NCBI GenBank assembly: GCA_015665455.1
Contig: JADFAD010000005.1
Coordinates: 331,525-395,524 of the forward strand
Source of the DNA: Oceanospirillaceae bacterium
GTDB lineage: Bacteria > Pseudomonadota > Gammaproteobacteria > Pseudomonadales > Litoribrevibacteraceae
Direction of reading: 5' to 3'
Length of the DNA stretch: 64,000 nt
The position numbers and the translations under genes were made by a program. How positions within the stretch are numbered: the stretch's first letter is position 1; every line of letters begins with the position of its first letter. Shown here piece after piece: positions 16,193-25,835 of the stretch. A model generated the notes under the pieces. The model ran no database searches. It saw only the letters and a list, made by a program, of their open reading frames with translations, and was not told the DNA's origin.

Positions 16193-16224
16193 CATCAGCG
16201 TCAAATCAAAAGCAAAAAACCGCC

Positions 16225-18954
16225 CTATTTCCCAACCGCCGCCAATATTCCTTTGATCTCCGGCACACAAGAACCACAGTTGGTGCCCGCTTTGCAGCAT
16301 TGCCCCACGTCTTGGTGGGTTTTGAGATTGCCTTCTTGAATGGCTTTTTCGATGGTTTTTTCACCCACGTTAAAACACGCGCAGATGATCTTACCTACGT
16401 CTGGCGTGCCCAATGGTGGCTTGCCCGTCAGCAGCGCCATGCGCTCATCGGCTTTGAGGCCTTCTTCCATGCCTGAATCAGACTGTGGGGCAAACAATGA
16501 ACCGATCCAGTTACGATCCGGCAATGCGTAATCCGGCCCAGTGACCAACACGGCTTGCAGCTCGTCGTCATGGAAACAGGCGGTGCGGAACAGCGATTTG
16601 GCCGGGTCATGGTAGGTTTGCCATTCCAGCTCACCGGAATGGGGTACCAACTGGCTGGATAAGTGAGACTGCCAGCTGCGAATGGAGCGGGAGCCCGCCA
16701 GTTCGTAGCGGAAGTAGCCTTCGCCTTTCACCAAGACCACGTAATCGATGCCATCCAAAATCAGCGGGTGGCGGGAAATAATGAAGCCGTGCCAGCCTGC
16801 TTCAAACGGCGCAATGCTGACGGGAGTGTGTTTGCTTTCAGGTTGGAACGACACCGGATCAACCACAGGGTTGACCACCACGCCCATTCGGCCATGGTTA
16901 CTGAACTGGGAGGTCCAGTGCATGGGCACGAATAAGTCGCCTTGCGGTAAGCGATCGGTCACTTCCACTCTGGCCAACATTTCGCCCCACTGGCTTTTAA
17001 TGGTTGCCAGATGGCCGTGTTGTACTCGGTACTTTTCAGCGTCTGCGGGGGTGATTTCCACAAAGGGTTCGGGCTTGTGTTGGTTCAAACGCGAGGCCAA
17101 GGCCGTGCGTGTCATGCTGTGCCATTGGTCTCGAACTCGGCCGGAGTTTAATACCAACGGCCAGTCTTTGTTCGGCAAGTTTTCAGGCTTGCGAGATTCC
17201 ACGGCCACCAGTTTGGCTTTTCTATTTGGGGTGTAGAAACCGCCGTTGGCAAAAAAGCGATCCACCCCGTTGGGGGTTGCTTGCGTCACCGGCCATTGAA
17301 TGGGCATCAGAGCATCGTATTCTGCTTGGCTGATGTCCGAGAATTTGGAGATATTAAAATCCCTTAAGCGTTCATTCTCGGAGTTTTCAAAACCGGATAA
17401 CTGCGCGTGCTCACGGAAGATGTCGGCATTGGTTTCGTACGGGAAGCTGTCTTTAAAGCCCATTCGATGGGCCAATTGGGTGATGATCCACCAATCGGGT
17501 TTGGAGTCACCGGCCAATGGTAATAAGGCGCGCTGACGAGAAATACGGCGTTCGGAGTTCGTCACCGTACCGTCTTTCTCACTCCAGCCTGCGGCGGGTA
17601 ATTTTACATGGGCCAAATCCAAGGTATCGGCGTGGGCCACACAATCGGACACCACCACGAAATCGCAGTTCTCGATGGCACTGCGCACTTTATCAGCGTT
17701 GGGCATACTGGCCACGGGGTTGGTGGCCATGACCCAAATGGCTTTGATTTTGCCATCCGCCACGGCATCGAATAAATCCACGGCTGGCAAGCCTGCAGAT
17801 TGAACTAGAGCATCGGTGTTCCAAAAACGGGCGACGCGATCCAAATCATCGGGGTTGAACTCCATGTGCGCAGCCAAGGTATTGGCCAAACCGCCCACTT
17901 CACGGCCGCCCATGGCGTTGGGCTGCCCCGTTAGAGACAAAGGCCCTGCGCCCGGTTTGCCCATTCGGCCAGTGGCCAAATGGCAGTTTAAGATCGAATT
18001 CACTTTATCCGTACCGGAGGAGGATTGATTCACCCCTTGGCTGTATAGGGTTAAAGTCTTGTCGGTTTCCTTAAACCAACGGAAGAAGGTCTCTACCACG
18101 TGCGGGGCGAGATCGCATTTCTCGGCCACGGTGTAAACGTTAAAGGCATCCGTCTGAGCGGCTTGAATGGTGTCTTCAAAGCCTTCGGTGTGGGCTTGAA
18201 TGTACGCTTGATCTAAGGCGTTTTCTTGGTACAAATAACTTAACAAGCCATTGAACAAGGCCACATCGCTGCCGATTTTTACGGGGATGTGTAAATCGGC
18301 GATGTCACAGGTATTGGTTTTGCGGGGATCAACCACCACCACTTTTAAATTCGGGTTGGCTTCTTTCGCGGCTCGGATGCGCTGAAACGATACGGGGTGG
18401 CACCACGCGGTGTTGGAACCCACCAGTACAATTAAATCCGATTCGGTAAAGTCGTCGTAACACGCAGGCACCGTATCCGTGCCAAAAGCACGCTTGTGGC
18501 CCGCCACTGACGAAGACATACAAAGGCGGCTGTTGGTATCGATGTTAGATCCACCAATGAAGCCCTTCATCAGCTTATTGGCGACGTAGTAATCTTCGGT
18601 TAATAACTGGCCGGAACCGTAAAAGGCCACCGCTTGAGGGCCATGTTCATCAATGACCGCTTGAAACTTCTCTGCCACCACAGTAAGGGCATCATCCCAA
18701 TTGGCTGGACGGCCATAAACCTGCGGTTGCAACAAACGGCTGGAGAGATCCAAGGTTTCAGCCAGTGCCGAGCCCTTGGAGCACAAACGCCCAAAGTTGG
18801 ATGGGTGGTCTGGGTCCCCTTTGACGGAAACAACGCGGTTTTCCACATCTACTTCGGCTTCAATGCCACACCCGACACCGCAATAGGCGCAGGTGGTTTT
18901 AATGGTTTGGGGGTTGCTTTCTTCTTTCGCGATGAGATTCTCTTCGTTCTGCAT
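16225..18954 (-). CDS. nasA: Assimilatory nitrate reductase catalytic subunit with C-terminal BFD domain
   Basis: A 909-residue cytoplasmic molybdoenzyme that reduces nitrate to nitrite. The N-terminal [4Fe-4S] ligands are in CAYCGVGC (Cys22, 25, 29) and LCSKGS (about 57). Bis-MGD domains follow, with the probable molybdenum-ligand Cys in RLCMSSSVAGHKRAFG. The C-terminal ~50 residues form a BFD-like [2Fe-2S] domain (CACFNVGEKT and CCKAGTNCGSC), as in Klebsiella NasA. There is no Tat signal, as expected. The gene starts 3 bases after the flavoprotein NasB, which supplies electrons, and both belong to one operon with a sigma-54-like promoter. A diverged copy of its last bases lies at 15079-15210. 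Confidence 0.95.
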   Translation of the reverse strand: MQNEENLIAKEESNPQTIKTTCAYCGVGCGIEAEVDVENRVVSVKGDPDHPSNFGRLCSKGSALAETLDLSSRLLQPQVYGRPANWDDALTVVAEKFQAVIDEHGPQAVAFYGSGQLLTEDYYVANKLMKGFIGGSNIDTNSRLCMSSSVAGHKRAFGTDTVPACYDDFTESDLIVLVGSNTAWCHPVSFQRIRAAKEANPNLKVVVVDPRKTNTCDIADLHIPVKIGSDVALFNGLLSYLYQENALDQAYIQAHTEGFEDTIQAAQTDAFNVYTVAEKCDLAPHVVETFFRWFKETDKTLTLYSQGVNQSSSGTDKVNSILNCHLATGRMGKPGAGPLSLTGQPNAMGGREVGGLANTLAAHMEFNPDDLDRVARFWNTDALVQSAGLPAVDLFDAVADGKIKAIWVMATNPVASMPNADKVRSAIENCDFVVVSDCVAHADTLDLAHVKLPAAGWSEKDGTVTNSERRISRQRALLPLAGDSKPDWWIITQLAHRMGFKDSFPYETNADIFREHAQLSGFENSENERLRDFNISKFSDISQAEYDALMPIQWPVTQATPNGVDRFFANGGFYTPNRKAKLVAVESRKPENLPNKDWPLVLNSGRVRDQWHSMTRTALASRLNQHKPEPFVEITPADAEKYRVQHGHLATIKSQWGEMLARVEVTDRLPQGDLFVPMHWTSQFSNHGRMGVVVNPVVDPVSFQPESKHTPVSIAPFEAGWHGFIISRHPLILDGIDYVVLVKGEGYFRYELAGSRSIRSWQSHLSSQLVPHSGELEWQTYHDPAKSLFRTACFHDDELQAVLVTGPDYALPDRNWIGSLFAPQSDSGMEEGLKADERMALLTGKPPLGTPDVGKIICACFNVGEKTIEKAIQEGNLKTHQDVGQCCKAGTNCGSCVPEIKGILAAVGK

Positions 18955-18956
18955 GA

Positions 18957-20228
18957 CTATACAACCTCACCCGTTACTTCCATTTGAGCTACTTCCGTTT
19001 GAACTAATTCCGCTTGAAAATAGGCTTGGCCAAAAATCAGTAGTTCCCGCATATCTTCTATGTTCGTCCGTTGCTCTAACAAGCTTTGATACCAAGCACC
19101 GTCTTTGGTGTCGCCGTACAATACCACGCCCACAATGCAATGATTTTTGATCACCAGTTTTTTATAAACACTGGCGGAAGGGTCGGAGAAACGAATAATT
19201 TCGCATTCTTCATCGCCCTGAAAATTCCCCAAGGAGAAAAGGTTAATGCCAGTGACCTTCAGCTTGGTGGCACTCGGCAGTGTTTTGTATTCCGCCACGC
19301 CGTGGCCGCTTAAGTGGTTGGCGCAGACTTTGGCTTGTTCAAACAAGGGCGCCACTAAACCAAAGGTATCGCCTCGGTGCTGAATGCACTCGCCCACGGC
19401 GTAAACGCTTGGGTCATAGGTTTGTAAGGTATCACTGACCACAATGCCGCGCTCACAATGAACACCCGCTGACTGCGCCAATTTCATGTTCGGGCGAACA
19501 CCAATGGCCATGACGAATAAATCACAGGCCAATTGGCTGCCATCACCAAATCGAACCGCCGAAACGTGGCCGTTACCGTCGTCAATCAACATCTTGGTAT
19601 CGGCCGGCATTTTAAAATGCACGCCGCGCTTCTCCAGTTCGAGCTGAAGTAAGTGGCCCGCTGTGCCGTCCAGCTGTCGGTTCAGAAGCACTGCATTACT
19701 GTGCACCACCGTCACGTGCATGCCCCGCTGGGCTAACCCGTTTGCGGCTTCCAGCCCCAATAAACCGCCGCCCAAGACCACAGCATGTTGTTTGGTTTCG
19801 CTGTAGCTCAGCATTTTGTTTACATCGTAGATGTCTCGAAAAGCAATGACGCCTTCAAGGTCATTCCCTGGAATGGGAAGAATAAAGGGGTTCGAACCGG
19901 TGGCAATCAGCAAGCGATCATAGGCGGCCTCGGTGCCGTCTTTCGCGGTCACCACTTTCAGCTGTCGATCAATGTCCACCACGGCCTTTTCTGGGCCTGC
20001 ATGTAAGGTAATGTTGTTATCTTGATACCACTGACGATCATTAATGATGATGTCTTCGATGGACTTTTCCCCGCACAGCACCGGAGAAAGCATGATTCGA
20101 TTGTAGTTACCGTAAGGTTCGGCGCCAAAAACAGTAATGCTGAATTTATCTGGCGCAGCACTTAACAATTCTTCAACGGCTTTCATTCCTGCCATGCCAT
20201 TGCCGATAACCACCAGCTTTTGTGTCAT
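18957..20228 (-). CDS. nasB: NAD(P)H/FAD oxidoreductase, electron-transfer subunit of nitrate reductase
   Basis: A 423-residue flavoprotein homologous to the N-terminal half of NirB and to rubredoxin reductases. FAD- and NAD-binding GxGxxG motifs lie at LVVIGNGMAGMKAVEELL (residues 5-22) and VVLGGGLLGLEAANGL (about 148-163), and YAVGECIQHRG is the second FAD element. Position directly before nasA with a 2-base gap indicates that it passes NADH electrons to the nitrate reductase. Klebsiella NasB-type proteins are longer and carry a BFD domain; here that domain is on NasA instead. Confidence 0.85.
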   Translation of the reverse strand: MTQKLVVIGNGMAGMKAVEELLSAAPDKFSITVFGAEPYGNYNRIMLSPVLCGEKSIEDIIINDRQWYQDNNITLHAGPEKAVVDIDRQLKVVTAKDGTEAAYDRLLIATGSNPFILPIPGNDLEGVIAFRDIYDVNKMLSYSETKQHAVVLGGGLLGLEAANGLAQRGMHVTVVHSNAVLLNRQLDGTAGHLLQLELEKRGVHFKMPADTKMLIDDGNGHVSAVRFGDGSQLACDLFVMAIGVRPNMKLAQSAGVHCERGIVVSDTLQTYDPSVYAVGECIQHRGDTFGLVAPLFEQAKVCANHLSGHGVAEYKTLPSATKLKVTGINLFSLGNFQGDEECEIIRFSDPSASVYKKLVIKNHCIVGVVLYGDTKDGAWYQSLLEQRTNIEDMRELLIFGQAYFQAELVQTEVAQMEVTGEVV

Positions 20229-20287
20229 TCTCTAACTCCATTAAACCTGACTCGATTCAGATCATTACCGCTTTAGTCTTTCTTTTC

Positions 20288-20303
20288 AGCAATTTACATA
20301 CCA
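20288..20303 (-). promoter_or_regulatory. Sigma-54-like -24/-12 promoter of nasB-nasA
   Basis: The minus strand reads TGGTATGTAAATTGCT, with GG and GC at the exact 10-base spacing and an intact TTGCT element; two positions differ from the consensus TGGCACG. The predicted start lies about 50 bases before nasB. Upstream, CGCACCACACAAGGGCA (20410-20426) has an NtrC-like left half site. The remainder of 20229-20445 shows no gene. Confidence 0.6.
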
Positions 20304-20445
20304 TCGACCGTTAAAACAGAAGATCGCCACCCAACACTCATGCGGGCTAAGGAATCCTCTGCTGATCCTTTAAATTTTAACACATGCCAGAGCAAACCAA
20401 AGAGTATTTCGCACCACACAAGGGCATTCTATATGCTCTAATTGG

Positions 20446-22356
20446 CTATAGCGGTTTATTTGAAATCCAACGAATCTGATAAGGCGTCATCGCGAGTCGA
20501 TCGTTTATGTTCACTATCGGTTCATCGGAGATAAGATCACACCAATCGTCTAAGTCAATTAAGTTAATCTCTGATAAACACAGGGTTTGTGGTTGATCCG
20601 AAATATTAAAAATACAGAAGATGCTTTGGCTACGGTCTAAGCTTTGACGCCAAAAGCCAAACAACGCATCGCCTAAGTGCAAGGTAAACTGAGTCGCATT
20701 CGGGTGAAAGGCCGATTGCTGAGTTCTTATCTTCAGCAGCTGAGACAACGCACTAAATACTTTCGCGTGCTCAGAATGGGGCTCACTTAATCGCTGTTGA
20801 AGTTGGGAGTAATCCCAACGATGTCGGTTGATGGATCGGTTATGGTTTGTGTGCTTCAGCTTCTCATAATCATTGCGGGTGCCCAGTAAGCTGTGAATGT
20901 ACAAACCCGGAATGCCTTCTAACGCGAACATGATGCCATGAGCACACACAAAACGCGCAATCGCCCATCGGTCTGGCCCCTTTGTTGTGCCTTGCAGAGC
21001 ATCAAATAACGCAATGTTTATTTCATACGGTTTATTCTTACCGTTGTCCAACGCACGCATGGAGACTCGACCGCCAAAGCTTTGCATGGTACTGACCAAT
21101 GCATTCAGCTCCTCTTCATTCAATAAACCTTCGGCGGGCCTTAAGCCAATGCCGTCGTGCGATGCAATGAAGTTAAAATACGCGGTGCCCTGCTGGGCAG
21201 GCGGCATGCTCATCATCCATTGCTTTAAGTGTTTGCAGCTGCCCGTTACCAAGGTATTGACCAGCAAAGGCGGTAATGAAAAGTTATACACGCAATGAGC
21301 TTCGTTGCCGTTTCCAAAATACGCCAAGTTTTCGCGATTGGGAATGTTGGTTTCGGTGATGATGACGGCATCCGGTTGCGCATATTCAATCAGGGTTCTT
21401 AACAATCGGACGATCTCATGAGTTTCTTCAAGGTTGAGACATGATGTGCCTGCTTTCTTCCAGAGAAACGCCACTGCATCCAATCGGAACAGTTTCACGC
21501 CGTTATCCAAGTACAAACGAATGATCCACACAAACTCCAACAACACCTTTGGGTTTCTGAAATCAAAATCCACCTGATCATGACTGAAGGTGCACCAAAC
21601 CTGTTTTATCCCATCGACTGTTTTTGTAGCCCGTAATAACGAAGACGTTCTGGGGCGCACAACGTTGGACACATCTTCCGAAGCGTCGCACGTATAAAAG
21701 AAGTCATGGCCCGGCCCTTCGCCTTTAATGAAGTTATCAAACCAGACACTTCGGCTGGAACAATGGTTAATGACCAAATCCGCCATGACTCGATAATCGT
21801 CTGCGATGGCGTTGATTTCAGGCCACCCGCCCAGCGATTCATTCACGGCCGAATAGTTTATGACGGCAAAGCCATCGTCCGAGCTGTAGGGGTAAAATGG
21901 CAGTAGATGAACGCTGTTAATTGTTTCTTTGCAGTAGTCGTCTAAGAAACGTTTGAGCGTGACTAAGGGTTTTTGTTGCAGACCCCGCTTGTCATTGAGG
22001 CCCTTTGTATTCTTTATTTCACTCTCTAATTCATTCTTTGTTTCTCTATCTAGCGCACGTTCTATCTTACTCTCTAAATCTGCGTCCAGAGCCATAGGTT
22101 TAACATCCGCCGCTGGTTTTTGAACCAAACTGTCGCCGTAGGTGATTAATACGGCATCTTGCTCCGTCCAATGATTTTGATTGGCCGGCGACGGTCGGCT
22201 TTCAAATTCATGGGGAGCATTATGGGTTTCATACAGCCCCATCGCTGCCATCAGCGTCGAAGCGATGCCCTGATAATCTTGCACCGCGTCTATGTCGTTA
22301 TAAATAAAACTTAACTGCTGTTCGAGTTTAAACCGCAACGCGTTCAGATCATTCAT
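20446..22356 (-). CDS. GH13_18 glycoside phosphorylase, probable glucosylglycerate phosphorylase
   Basis: A 636-residue alpha-amylase-superfamily enzyme of the sucrose-phosphorylase subfamily. Region [14 protein letters not shown] supplies the nucleophile Asp293, region [11 protein letters not shown] the acid/base Glu335, and region [17 protein letters not shown] is present. Subfamily members split sucrose, glucosylglycerate or glucosylglycerol phosphates by phosphorolysis. The partner genes (GpgS, phosphatase, glycerate kinase) point to glucosylglycerate, releasing glucose-1-phosphate and glycerate. It is longer than usual (about 560-590) because of a charged insertion at residues 78-130. 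It starts 3 bases after gpgS. Confidence 0.8.
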   Translation of the reverse strand: MNDLNALRFKLEQQLSFIYNDIDAVQDYQGIASTLMAAMGLYETHNAPHEFESRPSPANQNHWTEQDAVLITYGDSLVQKPAADVKPMALDADLESKIERALDRETKNELESEIKNTKGLNDKRGLQQKPLVTLKRFLDDYCKETINSVHLLPFYPYSSDDGFAVINYSAVNESLGGWPEINAIADDYRVMADLVINHCSSRSVWFDNFIKGEGPGHDFFYTCDASEDVSNVVRPRTSSLLRATKTVDGIKQVWCTFSHDQVDFDFRNPKVLLEFVWIIRLYLDNGVKLFRLDAVAFLWKKAGTSCLNLEETHEIVRLLRTLIEYAQPDAVIITETNIPNRENLAYFGNGNEAHCVYNFSLPPLLVNTLVTGSCKHLKQWMMSMPPAQQGTAYFNFIASHDGIGLRPAEGLLNEEELNALVSTMQSFGGRVSMRALDNGKNKPYEINIALFDALQGTTKGPDRWAIARFVCAHGIMFALEGIPGLYIHSLLGTRNDYEKLKHTNHNRSINRHRWDYSQLQQRLSEPHSEHAKVFSALSQLLKIRTQQSAFHPNATQFTLHLGDALFGFWRQSLDRSQSIFCIFNISDQPQTLCLSEINLIDLDDWCDLISDEPIVNINDRLAMTPYQIRWISNKPL

Positions 22357-22359
22357 AGG

Positions 22360-23586
22360 TCACCCTTCGGAAAATTCTTGGTTATCCAACTCCACCGCTT
22401 CTTTTAAACGTTCAAGCACGTCAGGCATGGCACTGACTACGCGGTTCCAACTTGGGATGAAAGGCCGTTCCATCGGTCGTTCTAAGAAGTGCTGCCCCGC
22501 TTTCATGATGTTTTCAGCAAACATCTCCACGGCTTTTTCTTCTTGGTGAATGTCCAGTTTTAACCCGTTCATCACGGCATCGTTGTGGTAGGTTTCGACA
22601 AAATCCAACGCGATTCGGTAGTACGTCGCCTTCAACGATCGGAACGTCTCCGTGGTAAAGGTTTCACCTTGCGTCGCCAATTTACGGAACAGCGCTTTGG
22701 TGATGTCGATCGACATCTTGGATAGCCCCCCTTGGTCATCTTCGATCGATAAGTTCTGGTGCTTGTGATCGTAAGTCTTGGCAATGTCCACCTGACACAA
22801 ACGGTTGTGCGCATAGTTGCGATACATTTCTGAAAGCACACCGATTTCCAATCCCCAATCGCTTGGAATGCGGATGTCGTGCAGCACATCCTTACGGAAT
22901 GAAAATTCACCGGCCAACGGGTATCTAAAGCTGTCCATGTATTCCAAGTAATCTCGATAGCCCACCACCCGCTTAAAAGAACGCAGTAAAGGCGTCACCA
23001 GTAACCGAGAAACGCGACCGTTCATTTTTCCATCGGCCACGCGTGCGTAAAACCCTTTACAGAATTCATAATTAAACCGAGGGTTTGCCACGGGATAAAT
23101 CAATCTCGCCAAGAGCTCTTTTTCGTAGGTCACGATGTCACAATCGTGCAACGCCACCGATTCGGCCTTCCCTGAAGCCAAGGTGTACCCCATGCAATAC
23201 CAAACATTGCGGCCTTTCCCCATTTCTTTCGGGGCAACGCCCAGTTCCATAAGTTCGGCATCCAAGGCTTTTAAACGCGGGCCGTCATTCCACAACACTC
23301 GGTGATGTTGTGGTAGATCCCCAAAGAATTTCAACGCATGGCGATATTGGGCTTCATCGGCACGGTCTAAACCGATCACAATCTCGGAGAGGTAGGGAAC
23401 CTCCTTAAGATGGCCAATGATGTTGGGCAACGCCTCGCCTTCCAGTTCAGAAAATAAAGACGGTAAAATCAGTGACATGGGGCGATTTTTTGAAAACTCC
23501 ACCAGCTCTGCTTCTAAGTCTTCGTGAGTGCGCTCAGATAAGTTATGTAACGTGGTAATAATTCCATTCTGATAAAAATCGGCCAT
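22360..23586 (-). CDS. gpgS: Glucosyl-3-phosphoglycerate synthase
   Basis: A 408-residue GT81-type glycosyltransferase that joins NDP-glucose and 3-phosphoglycerate to give glucosyl-3-phosphoglycerate, the first step to the compatible solute glucosylglycerate. The metal/nucleotide motif is ALHDCDIVTY (Asp148, Asp150), and LILPSLFSELEGEALP and GKGRNVWYCMGY are family blocks. The ATG at 23586 was chosen because GAGG lies 7 bases upstream; the GTG at 23598 would contain that site. It lies second to last in the glyK-phosphatase-gpgS-phosphorylase operon. Confidence 0.88.
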   Translation of the reverse strand: MADFYQNGIITTLHNLSERTHEDLEAELVEFSKNRPMSLILPSLFSELEGEALPNIIGHLKEVPYLSEIVIGLDRADEAQYRHALKFFGDLPQHHRVLWNDGPRLKALDAELMELGVAPKEMGKGRNVWYCMGYTLASGKAESVALHDCDIVTYEKELLARLIYPVANPRFNYEFCKGFYARVADGKMNGRVSRLLVTPLLRSFKRVVGYRDYLEYMDSFRYPLAGEFSFRKDVLHDIRIPSDWGLEIGVLSEMYRNYAHNRLCQVDIAKTYDHKHQNLSIEDDQGGLSKMSIDITKALFRKLATQGETFTTETFRSLKATYYRIALDFVETYHNDAVMNGLKLDIHQEEKAVEMFAENIMKAGQHFLERPMERPFIPSWNRVVSAMPDVLERLKEAVELDNQEFSEG

Positions 23587-23699
23587 AAGTAACCTCACAT
23601 AAAGAAATGCGTGTAAGTGAAAAAGATGAATGTGTGTTTTTTAATTTGAGTTCAGCGATTCAAATTAAAGGGTGCGGTCATTGCGTCAGGGATCGGCCA

Positions 23700-24527
23700 T
23701 TACGTCATGCCTACCTTTAAGTAACGTTCAAGCGATTCGCTCCAACCTTCCGGTCCAGGCAAACGGCTGTTTATCACTGAACTGTTCGACGTTAATCTGG
23801 GTCGATGTTTCGTCGGAGATTGAATGATGATGGGCTGATCACAGGCTTCGAGCATGGCCAAATCGTTATGGCTGTCCCCCAAGGCAACGGTTGTTATTGC
23901 GCGGTCAGGCCATTGTTGTTGGTAGGTCTGCGTGAGCCAAGTTAGGGCCTTCCCTTTATCACTGCCGTTACTGATGTGAAGAAAACGCCCTCCCTCGATC
24001 ACCCACATGCCATGTTCTGCAAGCATGGTTTTGAATTCAGTTTTCTTGGCTTCGGAACCCGTCCAAAGCACGGGCTCGCTGAACTCTCGATCATTGGCTA
24101 AGGCTGCTGCGTCTGGTGATAACCCAGTATGTTGCACGATGGACGCCTCGCCCATTTTTGAGAAGTAGGTGAAATCCCCTCGAAACGAATGCGCCAGCGA
24201 TTCTAATAATTGAACCCAGAACAAGCGCACAGGCGAGAACGATCGAACCCAAAAGTCGCCCACATTCTCGGTCTCTTCGGGTTGTGTTGAGAAATAACCC
24301 TTGGGAATGAATACCGCTGCACCGTTTTCAGTCACAAAGGGGTGCTGATTGTTAAGCGCCACCCGCAATGCTAATAATTCGGCGCGGGTTTTACTGGTGA
24401 TAGGGATGACAGGAATAGCAAGCTTTTCAAGGGTTTCCAACATCGGTTGAGCGGCATCAAAACGGTAGGTGTGATGATCAAGCAGCGTTCCGTCCAGGTC
24501 GGTAAAAATCAAAAATTGCTGTTTCAT
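23700..24527 (-). CDS. HAD phosphatase of the mannosyl/glucosyl-3-phosphoglycerate phosphatase family
   Basis: A 275-residue Cof/MPGP-type HAD hydrolase. Motif I is FTDLDGTLLD (Asp10, Asp12), motif II ITSKT, motif IV LGDSHNDLAMLE. Beside gpgS its job is to remove the phosphate from glucosyl-3-phosphoglycerate, giving glucosylglycerate. Its ATG overlaps the glycerate kinase stop as ATGA, showing coupling. Confidence 0.85.
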   Translation of the reverse strand: MKQQFLIFTDLDGTLLDHHTYRFDAAQPMLETLEKLAIPVIPITSKTRAELLALRVALNNQHPFVTENGAAVFIPKGYFSTQPEETENVGDFWVRSFSPVRLFWVQLLESLAHSFRGDFTYFSKMGEASIVQHTGLSPDAAALANDREFSEPVLWTGSEAKKTEFKTMLAEHGMWVIEGGRFLHISNGSDKGKALTWLTQTYQQQWPDRAITTVALGDSHNDLAMLEACDQPIIIQSPTKHRPRLTSNSSVINSRLPGPEGWSESLERYLKVGMT

Positions 24528-25501
24528 AGGGCAGAAACCTCTCTGATCGAAGTAAACGCTTTTTTAGTCTTCACAGCCTCAATCTCTCGATCACGATTCA
24601 ACTGCCAAACAACGTCTGCGCGTGAAGGCAGCTCCGTCAGCACATGTTCGGTTAATCGTTGGTAATGCTGGATAAACACCGAAATATCTTCTGCGCTCAT
24701 TACGCCACTGGTGCCTGTGGATAACGTTTCCTCCGTTGATGTCAGCTTCGACATCAGCTTCTGCTCTTGTTCCAATCGCCATTGGTGAACGCAATCAAAC
24801 GAAGGCGCTTTCAACATCAACCAAGCATCCATCATTGGATACAAAGGTTCATAACGCTTCAGCAGGCTTTCATTCACGTAATGCCGCCACTCACAATATG
24901 GGTCTTGCTCCGATTCAAGGGCGTTCACGGGCTCAGCCAATTGAGAGACGGGTTGATGATTCGCGCCCCAGCACCACCCTTCAATCACGACAATATCGAC
25001 GGGGGCACGAACAGAAAGGGCATTCATGACAGGCGCATTCATGACAGGCGCATTGATCGAGACCCATTCGTCTTGAGGCTCAAGATCGTCCGTCGCTTTA
25101 TTAAACTTAGGAATTAAAAACCGCGATTCGCCACGAGCCAGCTTTGACAAGACGGATTTGGCCAACGCCATATCGTGGGTACCAGGCACCCCCCGAGTCT
25201 TTAATAATGGATGAACGTTGTCAGCCAATTGCTCGCGATGCTGTTTAGAGTAATAAAAGTCATCAAGCGATATGCTGATGGCATTGAGGTTTTGCTGTTC
25301 AAACCACGCCGTAAGGTAAGCCGCTAAGGTGGTTTTGCCCGACCCCTGACACCCATTGATGCCCACAAAATAAGGGCGGGCCAGTTTACGCTGCGCGTTT
25401 TGAATATGCGTTGCTACGGGCGTAAAGAACGTATCAATACTTTGCCTATAGCTGCTTGGGAGCTGCTGTTCAGTTAGAAAGCGTTGAACAAAATCAACCA
25501 T
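24524..25501 (-). CDS. Glycerate kinase of the P-loop (GLYK/YfbD-like) type
   Basis: A 325-residue P-loop kinase. The Walker A motif is FVGINGCQGSGKTTLAAYL (residues about 46-63), followed by the kinase-typical ISLDDFYYSKQHR and the Walker B-like DIVVIEGWCWG. This matches the D-glycerate 3-kinase family. In this operon it would return glycerate freed by the phosphorylase to 3-phosphoglycerate, closing the loop with GpgS. GAGGTG lies 8 bases before the ATG at 25501; the frame opens earlier at 25519. A duplicated nonapeptide-scale segment (NAPVMNAPVMNA) appears near residue 165. Confidence 0.82.
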   Translation of the reverse strand: MVDFVQRFLTEQQLPSSYRQSIDTFFTPVATHIQNAQRKLARPYFVGINGCQGSGKTTLAAYLTAWFEQQNLNAISISLDDFYYSKQHREQLADNVHPLLKTRGVPGTHDMALAKSVLSKLARGESRFLIPKFNKATDDLEPQDEWVSINAPVMNAPVMNALSVRAPVDIVVIEGWCWGANHQPVSQLAEPVNALESEQDPYCEWRHYVNESLLKRYEPLYPMMDAWLMLKAPSFDCVHQWRLEQEQKLMSKLTSTEETLSTGTSGVMSAEDISVFIQHYQRLTEHVLTELPSRADVVWQLNRDREIEAVKTKKAFTSIREVSAL

Positions 25502-25556
25502 CACTCTGACACCTCGCACTAAGATACATCAATCTATTTAGTATTGATGTTAATAG

Positions 25557-25572
25557 AGCAGGATGCATACCA
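25557..25572 (-). promoter_or_regulatory. Sigma-54-like -24/-12 promoter of the glucosylglycerate operon
   Basis: The minus strand reads TGGTATGCATCCTGCT: GG and GC are spaced by exactly 10 bases, and three positions differ from TGGCACGNNNNTTGC. It lies 56 bases before the glycerate kinase ATG. Confidence 0.6.
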
Positions 25573-25583
25573 ATCTTCTCATG

Positions 25584-25602
25584 TCCCCCGATATTCGGGG
25601 GA
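25584..25602. promoter_or_regulatory. GC-rich perfect inverted repeat upstream of the glucosylglycerate promoter
   Basis: TCCCCCGA-TAT-TCGGGGGA is an 8-bp perfect inverted repeat with a 3-base centre, in otherwise AT-rich DNA. No T-run follows on either strand, so it is not a standard terminator. It sits 12 bases upstream of the -24 element and may be an operator. Confidence 0.5.
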
Positions 25603-25642
25603 TGCGAGGATAATTAAAAAGAAAAATAAAATTCAGAAAGGA

Positions 25643-25768
25643 AGGTGCACCTAAATAAAAAACCAATTGTCATCCAAACAGTCAGATTGCACCAAATAAT
25701 CTCAAACGCCCAACAGGGGTACGCCTTATTTTCGAATGCCTAATCGCCGTTTGCACCAAAATATGCTT
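25643..25768 (-). promoter_or_regulatory. Three NtrC-like sites upstream of the glucosylglycerate promoter
   Basis: AGGTGCACCT (25643-25652), TGCACCAAATAATCTCA (25688-25704) and TGCACCAAAATATGCTT (25752-25768) contain the NtrC half site TGCACCA; the third also has part of the second half. They lie roughly 75-195 bases upstream of the -24 element, the usual enhancer distance. The rest of the 334 bases between 25502 and 25835 shows no gene. Confidence 0.5.
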
Positions 25769-25835
25769 TTCCTAATACCTAACCATTAGACCAAGCTTAA
25801 ATATCAAGCGGCCATCATGGAAAGAACCCAATGCA

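Noticed and set aside
6219..16206. CRISPR array or prophage in the accessory zone
   Set aside because: Repeats are irregularly spaced and lack uniform spacers; no cas, capsid, integrase or lysis genes were seen.
16340..18848. Several long frames opposite nasA
   Set aside because: They are shadows of a highly conserved gene and contain no recognisable domains.
24736..25117. Overlapping frames opposite glycerate kinase
   Set aside because: Antisense shadows of a conserved kinase without their own signals.
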